Part shown: positions 10,117 to 18,341 of the stretch, in pieces
Numbering within the stretch: the stretch's first letter is position 1
How the letters are laid out: every line of letters starts with the position of its first letter
NCBI GenBank assembly: GCA_016788295.1
Contig: JAEUSY010000001.1
Span: 1-64,000 of the forward strand
DNA length: 64,000 bases
Source of the DNA: Flavobacteriales bacterium
GTDB lineage: Bacteria > Bacteroidota > Bacteroidia > Flavobacteriales_F > PHOS-HE28
Reading direction: 5' to 3'
The notes under the pieces: model-generated
Seen by the model: only the letters and a program-made list of their open reading frames with translations
What the model was told of the DNA's origin: nothing
Databases searched by the model: none
Made by a program: the position numbers and the translations under genes

Positions 10117-12018
10117 TCAGTAAGCCCGCACGTTCTTGCCCTCCACGTAGTTGATGAAGGCGCGGTTCACCACACGGTTGCCACCCGGTGTGGGGTAGTT
10201 GCCAGTGAAGTACCAATCGCCACTGTGCTCGGGGCATGCGGCATGCAGCCCTTCGATGCTCTGGAACACCAGCTTCACCTCGGCATTGATGTCCGTTGGT
10301 GTGAGCAGTTCGGCGATCTTGTCACTGACCTGCTGCGCGCTGAACGGCTTGTAGATATCCTTCACCACGTTCTCCTGCTCGGCCAGCGGGCGGCCCACCA
10401 TGGCACGTGCACGGTCGTAAACATCATCGATGATGTTCTCCTGCTTGGTCTCCTTCAAGAGCGCGATGGCCGCACGGAAGGCAGCCAGGTCGCCCATCTT
10501 CGCCATGTCGATGCCGTAGCAATCGGGGTAGCGGATCTGGGGCGCACTGCTCACCACCACGATCTGCTTGGGCCCGAGGCGGTCCAGCATCTTCAGGATG
10601 CTCTGCTTCAACGTGGTCCCGCGCACAATGCTGTCGTCGATCACAACCAAGTTGTCCACGCCGGGACGCACAGTACCATAGGTGATATCGTACACATGGG
10701 CCACCAGATCATCGCGATCATCATCGTTGGTGATGAAGGTGCGCAGCTTGGCATCCTTGATCGCCACCTTCTCCAAGCGTGGACGCAACGAAAGGATCTT
10801 GCGCAGTGCAGCGGGATCCGGGTCGGTACCAAGCTCAAGGATACGACGCTCCTTCACGCGGTCCAGCTCATCCTCCATTTCCTTCAGCATGCCATAGCAA
10901 GCCACCTCTGCGGTGTTGGGGATGAAGCTGAAGACGGTGTTCTCCAGATCGTGGTCCACTGCATCGAGGATCGCAGGGCATACCGAACGGCCCAATGCAA
11001 TGCGCTCCTTGTACACATCGCGATCGCTACCGCGACTGAAGTAGATCCGCTCGAAGCTGCATGAACGTTTCTCCAGTGGTTCGCGCACCAGCTCCTCGCT
11101 GAAGGTGCCGTCCTTGCGGATGATGAGGGCGTGCCCGGGTCGAAGTTCCTGCACCTGTTCGGTGCGCAGGGCGAAGGCCGTTTGGATGGCGGGTCGTTCG
11201 CTGGCCACCACCACCACTTCGTCATCGGCGTACCAATGGCAGGGGCGTATGCCCGAAGGATCGCGCAGCACGAACGCATCGCCATGGCCCATCATGCCGG
11301 CCAATGCATAACCACCATCGAAATCGAGCGCGCTGTTCACCAGGATCTGGCGCACGTCCAGCTTCTCGCTGATCACCTTGGTGATCTGGCGGTCGTTGTA
11401 GCCCAACTGGCGGTGGATCTGCGCCAGTCGATCGTTCTCCACGTCCAGGAAGTGCCCGATCTTCTCGAGCACCGTCATGGTATCGCTGCGCTCCTTGGGG
11501 TGCTGGCCGATGGAAACGAGCAGGTCGAACAGCTCGTCCACGTTGGTCATGTTGAAGTTGCCCGCCACCACCAGATTGCGCGTCATCCAGTTATTGAGGC
11601 GGCGACGCGGGTGGCAATTCTCCAGGCTATCGCGCCCGAAGGTGGCATAACGAAGGTGGCCCAACAGCACCTCGCCCATGAAGGGCATGGACTCCTTCAA
11701 CCGGGAAGCGTCATCGGCCACGGCGGGATCCGCTGCGAGGGCATCCGCGTAACCCTTGTTCACCTTGCCGAATATCTTCTGGATGGCCTGCTTGTCGGTG
11801 CTGCGCTCGCGATCGATGTAGTTAAGCCCCGGCGTTGGGTCGATCTTGATGGAGGCGATACCGGCGCCATCCTGGCCGCGGTTGTGCTGCTTCTCCATCA
11901 GGAGGTACAGCTTTTTCAGGCCGTACAGGGGCGACCCATAGCGCTCCTGGTAGTACGAAAGTGGCTTCCGGAGGCGGATGAGCGCGATGCCGCACTCATG
12001 CTTGATGGCGTCGCTCAT
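10117..12018 (-). CDS. purF: Amidophosphoribosyltransferase (PurF-type, long Bacteroidota form)
   Basis: Class II glutamine amidotransferase fused to a phosphoribosyltransferase domain. The family transfers glutamine amide nitrogen to PRPP, the first step of purine synthesis. The start at 12018 gives MSDAIKHECGIAL, placing the nucleophile Cys at residue 9, exposed by removal of a short propeptide; the longer frame to 12051 is rejected. The segment MEKQHNRGQDGAGIAS is typical of the glutaminase domain and NLVVIDDSIVRGTT (about residue 457 on) is the PRPP loop. At 633 residues it is longer than E. coli PurF (about 505), a form seen in Bacteroidota that may coexist with a standard PurF elsewhere. 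It converges on the membrane protein gene with a 9-base gap. Confidence 0.85.
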   Translation of the reverse strand: MSDAIKHECGIALIRLRKPLSYYQERYGSPLYGLKKLYLLMEKQHNRGQDGAGIASIKIDPTPGLNYIDRERSTDKQAIQKIFGKVNKGYADALAADPAVADDASRLKESMPFMGEVLLGHLRYATFGRDSLENCHPRRRLNNWMTRNLVVAGNFNMTNVDELFDLLVSIGQHPKERSDTMTVLEKIGHFLDVENDRLAQIHRQLGYNDRQITKVISEKLDVRQILVNSALDFDGGYALAGMMGHGDAFVLRDPSGIRPCHWYADDEVVVVASERPAIQTAFALRTEQVQELRPGHALIIRKDGTFSEELVREPLEKRSCSFERIYFSRGSDRDVYKERIALGRSVCPAILDAVDHDLENTVFSFIPNTAEVACYGMLKEMEDELDRVKERRILELGTDPDPAALRKILSLRPRLEKVAIKDAKLRTFITNDDDRDDLVAHVYDITYGTVRPGVDNLVVIDDSIVRGTTLKQSILKMLDRLGPKQIVVVSSAPQIRYPDCYGIDMAKMGDLAAFRAAIALLKETKQENIIDDVYDRARAMVGRPLAEQENVVKDIYKPFSAQQVSDKIAELLTPTDINAEVKLVFQSIEGLHAACPEHSGDWYFTGNYPTPGGNRVVNRAFINYVEGKNVRAY

Positions 12019-12048
12019 GCTTTTCAGCCGGATACCCGGCAACGGCTG

Positions 12049-12056
12049 CAAAGGTA
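12049..12056 (-). promoter_or_regulatory. -7 promoter element (TACCTTTG) of the purF-type gene
   Basis: An exact match to TAnnTTTG on the minus strand, ending 30 bases upstream of the start codon at 12018. It supports that start rather than the longer frame beginning at 12051. Confidence 0.6.
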
Positions 12057-12156
12057 CAGAACCGCGCCCAGGGGCATTCGGGGCCTTCCGGCAAGCAACT
12101 TTCGGGGCCGGAAGCTTGTCTTAGGGGCGTAACTTGGCGAACAGGTCCGCAAGAAC

Positions 12157-15100
12157 GTGCTCAGGCTCTTGTCCATATGGTGTTTGGTAGCCGCATTGCC
12201 GGTGTGGGCGGCACCCTCAAAGGCACGGTTCACGGAGAACCGGGGCCAATGGCCGGAGCAGGTGCTATACCGTGCTTTGGTACCTGGTGGGGCCTTGTTC
12301 GTGGAGCGTTCGGCCTTCACCTTCGTATTGAGCACCGGTGGCGCACGGGAACACCATCCGCACGATGACGATGGCGGCACCGATCACGAGCCCTTGCGCA
12401 CCCATGCCTACCGCGTGCATTTCGTGAACGGCAGTGCGCAGGAGGCCATAGGCCGCCATGATCAAGGGTCCTATGAGAACTACTTCCTGGGGGACGATCC
12501 GGCACAGTGGGGCACGGGCTGCAGAGTGTTCGGCGAAGTGCTGTTGAAGAACGTGTGGCCAGGCATCGATCTGCGTATCGACGGCAGCCAAGGCATCAAG
12601 TACGACCTGGAAGTTTCACCCGGGGCGGACCTGAACCTGATCCAACTGCGTTATGAGGGACAGGACGCACTCGGCCTGAAGGACGGTGCGCTTCACGTGC
12701 AATTGAGCAATGGCAAGGTGGTGGAGCGTGCTCCGGTGAGCTTTGTTGAGCGACAAGGCATTTCCAAGGAAGTCGCATCGGCCTATGTTCTGAACGGGAA
12801 TACCTTGGGCTTCCACTTCTGCGGCCGCAGCGCCGTGCGGTCGGGGGCCTACTGCCTGCAGTCAGGGGACCGGATCACCATTGATCCAACGCTGGCCTTT
12901 TCAAGCTACAGCGGCAGCACGGGCGACAACTTCGGGTTCACGGCCACCTACGATGCGGCGGGCCACTTGTATGGAGGTGGCATCGTGTTCCAAACCGGGT
13001 ACCCGATCACGCTGGGGGTGCTACAGGGCGCCTTGGCCGGAGGCACCATTGACATTGGCCTCTCCAAGTGGTCGCAGGATGGTTCGCAGTTGATCTGGAG
13101 CACCTACCTCGGCGGCAGCGCGAACGAAACGCCGCACAGCCTTGTGGTGAACGATGCGGAGGAGCTTTTCGTGATGGGTGCCACGGGGTCCACGAACTTC
13201 CCTGTGACCCCGGGTTGCTTCGACAATACCTTCAATGGCGGAATGAGCGTTGATGCCGGTCTTGGTGGATGGGTGGGCGTGAGCGGCGGATATGGCTTCG
13301 GTCATACAGGCGGCACGGACATCCTGCTGGCCCATTTCAACGCCGCGGCTACCGCGCTGATCGGCTCGACCTACATCGGGGGTTCAGGTAACGATGGCTT
13401 GAACAATACGGCAGTGCTCTCGAACAATTACGGCGATGCGTTCCGTGGCGAAGTGATCCTCGATGCCAGCGGTGCGCCCATTGTCTGCACAAGCACCCAA
13501 AGCACCAACGCGCCGGTGACCGCAGGAGCGTCGCAACCTGTGTTCGGTGGAATACAGGACGCCTACTTCTTCCGGATGGACCCCACCCTGAGCAACCTGC
13601 AATGGGCCACCTATCACGGTGGGAACTGGGGTGATAGTGGCTATGGCGTTCAGTTGGATAGCAACGGCGAGATGTTCTTTTCCGGTGGCACCAATAGCGA
13701 CGACCTCCCACTGACCGGACCCTCGTTCATCAGCGCCCCGCTTGGCTCTGCCGATGGTTTCGTGGTGCGATACAGTACCGCCGGCACTTTCTTGTCCGGC
13801 ACACGTCTGGGCACATCCGCCTACGACCAGTGCTACTTCATCCAACTGAACGAGGCTGATGAAGTATTTGTGGTGGGCCAGTCCATGGGATCATATCCAG
13901 TAACTCCGGGCAAGTACAACAACCCCAACAGCCTGCTCTTCATCCACAAGCTGAGCCACGACCTCGACGCGTCCATTTGGAGCACCCGTGTAGGCAATGG
14001 CAGCACAACGGTGAAATTCTCACCAACGGCTTTCCTCGTGAGCAACTGCGACCAGATCTACGTGAGCGGCTGGGGCGGCTTGTCTGGCACGGGCGTACAG
14101 GGCATGCCCCTAACTCCCGATGCCTTCCAGAGCACTACCGATGGCGCCGACTTCCACCTGATGGTGCTGGAGGCCGAGGCCATTGGATTGAACTATGCCA
14201 CCTACTTCGGCGGCGGCGCCAGCGATGAGCACGTGGATGGTGGCACCAGTAGGTTCGACAAGAACGGCACGGTGTACCAAGCGGTGTGCGCAGGCTGCGG
14301 CAGCAACGACGATTTCCCCACCACGCCCGGGGCCTGGAGCAATACTAACAACAGCTTCAACTGCAACTTGGGTGTGTTCAAGTTCAGCCTTGGGCAGCCA
14401 CAGGCCGTGATCGGCATTTCCGGTCCTTCCACTATTTGCTTGGGGCAGGTGGCACAGTTCACGAACAACAGCGTGGGCGGCACGGAATACGACTGGGATT
14501 TCGGTGATGGCAGCGCAGGTTCCACGGACGAAGAACCCTCGCACACGTTCAGCGCACCGGGCACATATACGGTGAGCATGGTCCTGGCCGACCCAACAGG
14601 TTGTGGCGACCCGGATACCGCCAATGTGGTGATCACCGTGATCGCCGGACCCATTGCACAAGCGGAGCCGGTCCCCACGGTGTGTCCCGGTGCGCAGATC
14701 CAGCTGCAGGCCAGTGGGGGCACCACCTACCAGTGGACACCTGCCACCGGCCTTAGCGACACCAACATCGCCAACCCCACATTGAGCACAAGCACCGCAG
14801 GTACTTGGACCGTAGTGGTCGGCACCAGCTGTGGGAGCGACACCGCAACGGTGGATGTCACCTTTTTCGCGCCCACATCATCTGCTATTGGGGACACCAC
14901 GGTCTGTGAGGGCATCAGTGTTCAATTGAGCGCAACAGGTGGAGCCACCTATGCTTGGACCCCGGCCGAAAGCCTCTCGGACCCCACGGCGGCAGACCCG
15001 ATCGCATCACCCACGGCATCTACGACCTACACGGTCGTGATCACCACGGCAGAAAATTGCGTGCTCGAGGAGCAGGTCACGGTGAACGTGTTCTTCGCGC

Positions 15101-16044
15101 TGCCCGAACCGGCCTTGCAGGATACTGTGATTTGTCTCGGTGATACAGTGGTGCTGGCCACAGGCGCTGCTAACAGCTACGCATGGGAACCCCGGCCCGG
15201 TATAACCGCCCTGAACGTGCAGGCGCCCTCCTTCCACCCCACCACGGCCACCGAATATGTGGTGACCATGAGCAACTCGTGCGGATCGGTTCAGGACACG
15301 GTCTTCATTGATGTGGTGAGCGTGCAGGCCGATGCTTGGCCCAATACGATGGTCTGCCCCGGGATACCTGTGCAATTGGGCGCGAGCGGTGGCACGACAT
15401 ACACGTGGACACCGGCCACGGGTTTGGACAATGCAAGCAGTGCCACTCCTATTGCGACACCGACCGTGAGCACCACGTACTCGGTGCTGGTGTCCAATGA
15501 CTTGGGATGCACGGATGCAGCTGAGGTAACTATCTCACTTCGCCCGTTGCCCTACGTATCAGCGGGCCCGGACATGATCATCGACTTCTGGGAACCCGTA
15601 GTGTTGTATGCGGAAGGGAACGGTACGCTCAGCTGGTCACCGACCACGGGACTGAACGACCCCACCAGTGAACGTCCGACAGCACGACCGGAGGAGAGCA
15701 TGACCTATGTGGTGACCGTTACAGATGCGGATGGTTGCACGGCCACCGATATGCTCACCATCATCGTGAACGGATCACTGTATGTGCCGAACACGTTCAC
15801 CCCGAACGGCGATGGTGCGAACGACCTGTTCGGTGCCGAAGGCAAGGATATCGCCACGTTCCGGATGTCCATCTTCAACCGGTGGGGGCAGGAGATCTGG
15901 AGCACGAACTCGCTTGCCGGCAGATGGGACGGGACATACAACGGTGTGCCCTCACCCATCGATACGTACGTTTGGAAGTTGGAAGCGACGGAGCTCAGCG
16001 GGCGGACGCGCGATGCCATTGGGCATGTGAACCTAGTGCGCTGA
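12157..16044 (+). CDS. Large secreted protein with PKD/Ig-like repeats and gliding-motility C-terminal domain
   Basis: A 1295-residue T9SS cargo protein. It starts with GTG at 12157 and a signal peptide ending near WAAPSKA. ENRGQWPEQVLYRA near the N-terminus is the start of a domain common to these proteins. Residues of roughly 250-750 form SBBP/beta-propeller-like repeats (WSTYLGGS, GTRLGTSAYD and similar). A PKD domain (YDWDFGDGSAG ... HTFSAPGTYTV) follows, then about five Ig-like repeats of roughly 80-85 residues with the pattern CPG-VQL-ASGGTTYTWTPATGL. The C-terminus (YVPNTFTPNGDGANDLFG ... FNRWGQEIW ... GHVNLVR) is the gliding-motility-associated type B sorting domain, which implies outer membrane export and surface attachment. 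The ligand is unknown. Confidence 0.88.
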   Translation: MLRLLSIWCLVAALPVWAAPSKARFTENRGQWPEQVLYRALVPGGALFVERSAFTFVLSTGGAREHHPHDDDGGTDHEPLRTHAYRVHFVNGSAQEAIGRHDQGSYENYFLGDDPAQWGTGCRVFGEVLLKNVWPGIDLRIDGSQGIKYDLEVSPGADLNLIQLRYEGQDALGLKDGALHVQLSNGKVVERAPVSFVERQGISKEVASAYVLNGNTLGFHFCGRSAVRSGAYCLQSGDRITIDPTLAFSSYSGSTGDNFGFTATYDAAGHLYGGGIVFQTGYPITLGVLQGALAGGTIDIGLSKWSQDGSQLIWSTYLGGSANETPHSLVVNDAEELFVMGATGSTNFPVTPGCFDNTFNGGMSVDAGLGGWVGVSGGYGFGHTGGTDILLAHFNAAATALIGSTYIGGSGNDGLNNTAVLSNNYGDAFRGEVILDASGAPIVCTSTQSTNAPVTAGASQPVFGGIQDAYFFRMDPTLSNLQWATYHGGNWGDSGYGVQLDSNGEMFFSGGTNSDDLPLTGPSFISAPLGSADGFVVRYSTAGTFLSGTRLGTSAYDQCYFIQLNEADEVFVVGQSMGSYPVTPGKYNNPNSLLFIHKLSHDLDASIWSTRVGNGSTTVKFSPTAFLVSNCDQIYVSGWGGLSGTGVQGMPLTPDAFQSTTDGADFHLMVLEAEAIGLNYATYFGGGASDEHVDGGTSRFDKNGTVYQAVCAGCGSNDDFPTTPGAWSNTNNSFNCNLGVFKFSLGQPQAVIGISGPSTICLGQVAQFTNNSVGGTEYDWDFGDGSAGSTDEEPSHTFSAPGTYTVSMVLADPTGCGDPDTANVVITVIAGPIAQAEPVPTVCPGAQIQLQASGGTTYQWTPATGLSDTNIANPTLSTSTAGTWTVVVGTSCGSDTATVDVTFFAPTSSAIGDTTVCEGISVQLSATGGATYAWTPAESLSDPTAADPIASPTASTTYTVVITTAENCVLEEQVTVNVFFALPEPALQDTVICLGDTVVLATGAANSYAWEPRPGITALNVQAPSFHPTTATEYVVTMSNSCGSVQDTVFIDVVSVQADAWPNTMVCPGIPVQLGASGGTTYTWTPATGLDNASSATPIATPTVSTTYSVLVSNDLGCTDAAEVTISLRPLPYVSAGPDMIIDFWEPVVLYAEGNGTLSWSPTTGLNDPTSERPTARPEESMTYVVTVTDADGCTATDMLTIIVNGSLYVPNTFTPNGDGANDLFGAEGKDIATFRMSIFNRWGQEIWSTNSLAGRWDGTYNGVPSPIDTYVWKLEATELSGRTRDAIGHVNLVR

Positions 16045-16050
16045 GGCTCA

Positions 16051-17067
16051 TCACTGGAACCGCTCGCGGCCAAGGTCGAGCCACTTCAGGGCAGCGCCGC
16101 TCAGCAGCATTTCCTTGGTGGCGGCATCATAGGGCATGCTCTTGATCAACTGGCCCGGCTCCAGTTCGCCAAGGGGGAAGGGGTAATCGGTACCCATGGC
16201 CACCTTGTCAGCGCCCATTTGGTCCACCACCAGCTTCAGTACGGTAGGGTCATGCACCAACGCATCGATCCAGAACTTTCCGAGGTATTCCCGGGGGTTC
16301 ACATTGTTGTCCACCGCACACAGATCCGGGCGCACAAGGAAACCGTGCTCTATCCGGCCCAATGTTGCCGGGAAAGAACCGCCGCCGTGTGCAAAAGCCA
16401 CACGCAGCTTGGGCAACTTCTCGAAAAGCCCGCTGAAGATCATGCTCACAATGGCAGTAGTGGTTTCCACGGGCATGCCCACCAGCCAGGGCATCCAATA
16501 CTTGTCCATCCGGTCGGCACCCATCATGTCCCACGGATGCACGAACACGGCCATGCCCAGTTCCTGGCACGCCTCGAAGACCTGGAACAACCGAGGCTCG
16601 CCGAGATTCAGGCCATTGATATGCGTTCCGATCTGGATGCCCACGAGCCCGATGCGCTTGCACCGCTCCAGCTCCTGTATGGCCAGTTCGGGGTCCTGCA
16701 TGGGAATGGTGCCCAGACCCACGAAGCGTTTTGGCCAGCGATGCACAATGCCAGCGATGTGGTCGTTCAGGAACATCGAGAGGTCCAGCGTATCGTGCGG
16801 TTTCGCCCAATAGCTGAACATCACCGGCACCGTACTGAGCACCTGTACGTCAACGCGCTGCTGATCACACTCACCAATTCGTACCGCAGGGTCCCAGCAA
16901 TTGGCCTGAACCTCACGGAAGAACTTGTCATCCATCATCATCCGCGCACATCCGGGGCGGTGATGGTCCAGGTGGATGAAGCCCCTATATCCGTACTTCG
17001 ATCCGAAGTCCGGAATGTTCTCCGGCAGGATGTGCGTGTGGATATCAATGGAGAAGAACTCGGCCAT
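16051..17067 (-). CDS. 2-amino-3-carboxymuconate-6-semialdehyde decarboxylase (ACMSD)
   Basis: Zinc amidohydrolase-fold decarboxylase of the kynurenine pathway, which converts 2-amino-3-carboxymuconate semialdehyde to 2-aminomuconate semialdehyde and so diverts it from quinolinate. The 338-residue protein has the metal ligands in the expected places: His10 and His12 (DIHTHILP), His177 (VFVHPWD), His227 (AFAHGGG) and Asp294 (GTDYPFP). These positions agree within one residue with those known for the Pseudomonas fluorescens enzyme. It lies 10 bases downstream of the dioxygenase gene that makes its substrate, in the same direction, so the two form an operon. Confidence 0.95.
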   Translation of the reverse strand: MAEFFSIDIHTHILPENIPDFGSKYGYRGFIHLDHHRPGCARMMMDDKFFREVQANCWDPAVRIGECDQQRVDVQVLSTVPVMFSYWAKPHDTLDLSMFLNDHIAGIVHRWPKRFVGLGTIPMQDPELAIQELERCKRIGLVGIQIGTHINGLNLGEPRLFQVFEACQELGMAVFVHPWDMMGADRMDKYWMPWLVGMPVETTTAIVSMIFSGLFEKLPKLRVAFAHGGGSFPATLGRIEHGFLVRPDLCAVDNNVNPREYLGKFWIDALVHDPTVLKLVVDQMGADKVAMGTDYPFPLGELEPGQLIKSMPYDAATKEMLLSGAALKWLDLGRERFQ

Positions 17068-17077
17068 GCCGCAAGAG

Positions 17078-17608
17078 TTACACGAAGCGGGGGTCGGTCT
17101 CCATCACATGCCCGCACTTCTTGCAGGTGCGCATGTCCTCGCTACCATAGAACTCGCGGAAGCGGGGAATGAAATCGGTCTCGATGTTGTGCAGCACGAA
17201 GCGGTACTCGTGCAGCATGTTGTTGCACTTTTCGCAGTACCACTGCAGCCCGTCCTGCATCTGGCGATCGTCGCGTTTGCACTCGATCACCAGGCCCACT
17301 GTGTTGGGTCCGCGACGAGGCTGGTGGGGCACATTGGCAGGTAGTAGGAACATCTCCCCTTCCTTGATCGGAATGGTCACCGCCCTGCCGTCCTCCTGAA
17401 CGCCCACTTCGATATCGCCCTCGACCTGATAGAACAACTCCTCCGTTTCGTTGAAGTGATAGTCCTTGCGGGCATTGGGGCCACCGACGATCATTACGAT
17501 GTAGTCCCCGGCCTCCTTGTAGAGGTTCTTGTTGCCCACGGGCGGCTTCAGTAGGTCGCGGTTCTCTTCGATCCAACCTTTCAGGTTAAAGGGTCTGCGG
17601 ATGGCCAT
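17078..17608 (-). CDS. 3-hydroxyanthranilate 3,4-dioxygenase
   Basis: Cupin-fold non-haem iron dioxygenase that opens 3-hydroxyanthranilate to 2-amino-3-carboxymuconate semialdehyde. Iron ligands are His51 and Glu57 (HFNETEELFY) and His95 (NVPHQPRR). The C-terminal pair of CxxC motifs (Cys125/Cys128 and Cys162/Cys165) is the second, rubredoxin-like iron site typical of bacterial enzymes. Its 176 residues match the family. It is the first gene of the pair with ACMSD, with a candidate promoter element (TACCTTTA, 17629-17636) just upstream. Confidence 0.96.
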   Translation of the reverse strand: MAIRRPFNLKGWIEENRDLLKPPVGNKNLYKEAGDYIVMIVGGPNARKDYHFNETEELFYQVEGDIEVGVQEDGRAVTIPIKEGEMFLLPANVPHQPRRGPNTVGLVIECKRDDRQMQDGLQWYCEKCNNMLHEYRFVLHNIETDFIPRFREFYGSEDMRTCKKCGHVMETDPRFV

Positions 17609-17628
17609 GGGTCAGTGGTTCGGAGGCC

Positions 17629-17636
17629 TAAAGGTA
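17629..17636 (-). promoter_or_regulatory. Candidate -7 promoter element (TACCTTTA) of the dioxygenase-ACMSD operon
   Basis: One mismatch to TAnnTTTG on the minus strand, 20 bases before the start codon at 17608. Confidence 0.4.
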
Positions 17637-17657
17637 GGCGGGCACCGTGGAATGACG

Positions 17658-17684
17658 AAGGCGCCCACTGGAAGCGGACGCCTT
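17658..17684 (-). terminator. Weak terminator-like hairpin
   Basis: Nine-base stem (AAGGCGCCC with GGACGCCTT, one G-U pair) with a 9-base loop, located 25 bases downstream of the minus-strand gene that stops at 17710. There is no clear U-tract, so it may only be an mRNA 3'-end hairpin. Confidence 0.35.
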
Positions 17685-17709
17685 GGTCTATGGTGTATGT
17701 AAGTGGGGT

Positions 17710-18237
17710 TCAGTCCTTGGTGGTGCGGCCTGCCTGAAGCAAAGCCGCTCCGTTCGCCCGCATCATGCCTGCGGTGTATTGTTGATCTTGTACGAAGGCC
17801 ATGGCCTGTTTGTTCCAGCGCACAATGGCGAAGGGGAAATCCAGCACATCGGTGTCACCGCCTTCATACTTGGATTCGGGAAGCATGCTCATGGCCATTT
17901 CCAATGGTGGTATGCCGATCATTTCGACAGGGACCTTGGCCCTGGTGTCCACCAGTACGCGCTTTGGAAGGAAACCTTCCTTCTGGAAAACAAGCGCGAA
18001 CTCCTTGTTAAGCCCCAGGCCCAATCCGAAACGTCCGTTCTTATCAGTCACCTGGCGACCCACGACCTCGTTGCCTTCATAAACGACCACCTCACATCCA
18101 GCGAGCTTCTTTTCGCCATCAGTTATGCGGCCCTCGATCTCCAGGATACGTTCATCGTTCGCGGCCTGTGCAAGAAGCGATGGCGCTGTCGCGATGCATG
18201 CGGACAGGGCAAGGGTCTTGAGGACGTTGCTGTACAT
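17710..18237 (-). CDS. Secreted protein with carboxypeptidase-regulatory-like domain
   Basis: A 175-residue exported protein. The N-terminus (KTLALSACIATAPSLLAQA) is a signal peptide. It is followed by a beta-sandwich segment of about 80 residues (EIEGRITDGEKKLAGCEVVVYEGNEVV, then VTDKNGRFGLGL), typical of CarboxypepD_reg-like domains found in many Bacteroidota envelope proteins. The last 80 residues have no recognisable domain. There is no sorting domain and no lipobox, so the location is probably periplasmic. The adjacent genes give no functional hint. Confidence 0.65.
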   Translation of the reverse strand: MYSNVLKTLALSACIATAPSLLAQAANDERILEIEGRITDGEKKLAGCEVVVYEGNEVVGRQVTDKNGRFGLGLGLNKEFALVFQKEGFLPKRVLVDTRAKVPVEMIGIPPLEMAMSMLPESKYEGGDTDVLDFPFAIVRWNKQAMAFVQDQQYTAGMMRANGAALLQAGRTTKD

Positions 18238-18288
18238 GGCCGTCTTTACGCAAGCATGGACCTGATAGTTGCGCTAGTTAGGATGTGG

Positions 18289-18321
18289 AAAAAGAACGGG
18301 GCAGGAAAACCTGCCCCGTTC
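18289..18321 (-). terminator. Rho-independent terminator of the 996-residue T9SS protein gene
   Basis: Perfect 12-base stem GAACGGGGCAGG (18294-18305) with CCTGCCCCGTTC (18310-18321), loop of four, followed on the minus strand by a run of five T (18289-18293). It lies 21 bases after the stop of the minus-strand gene ending at 18342. Confidence 0.9.
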
Positions 18322-18341
18322 CGGATCATCTCAGAATACGC

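Noticed and set aside
11131-12132. 333-residue open frame on the plus strand opposite the purF-type gene
   Set aside because: Antisense shadow with His/Ala/Leu-rich translation. The minus-strand frame has clear enzyme motifs.
16219-17172. 317-residue open frame on the plus strand opposite ACMSD and the dioxygenase
   Set aside because: It spans parts of two clear enzyme genes on the other strand and shows no motif of its own.
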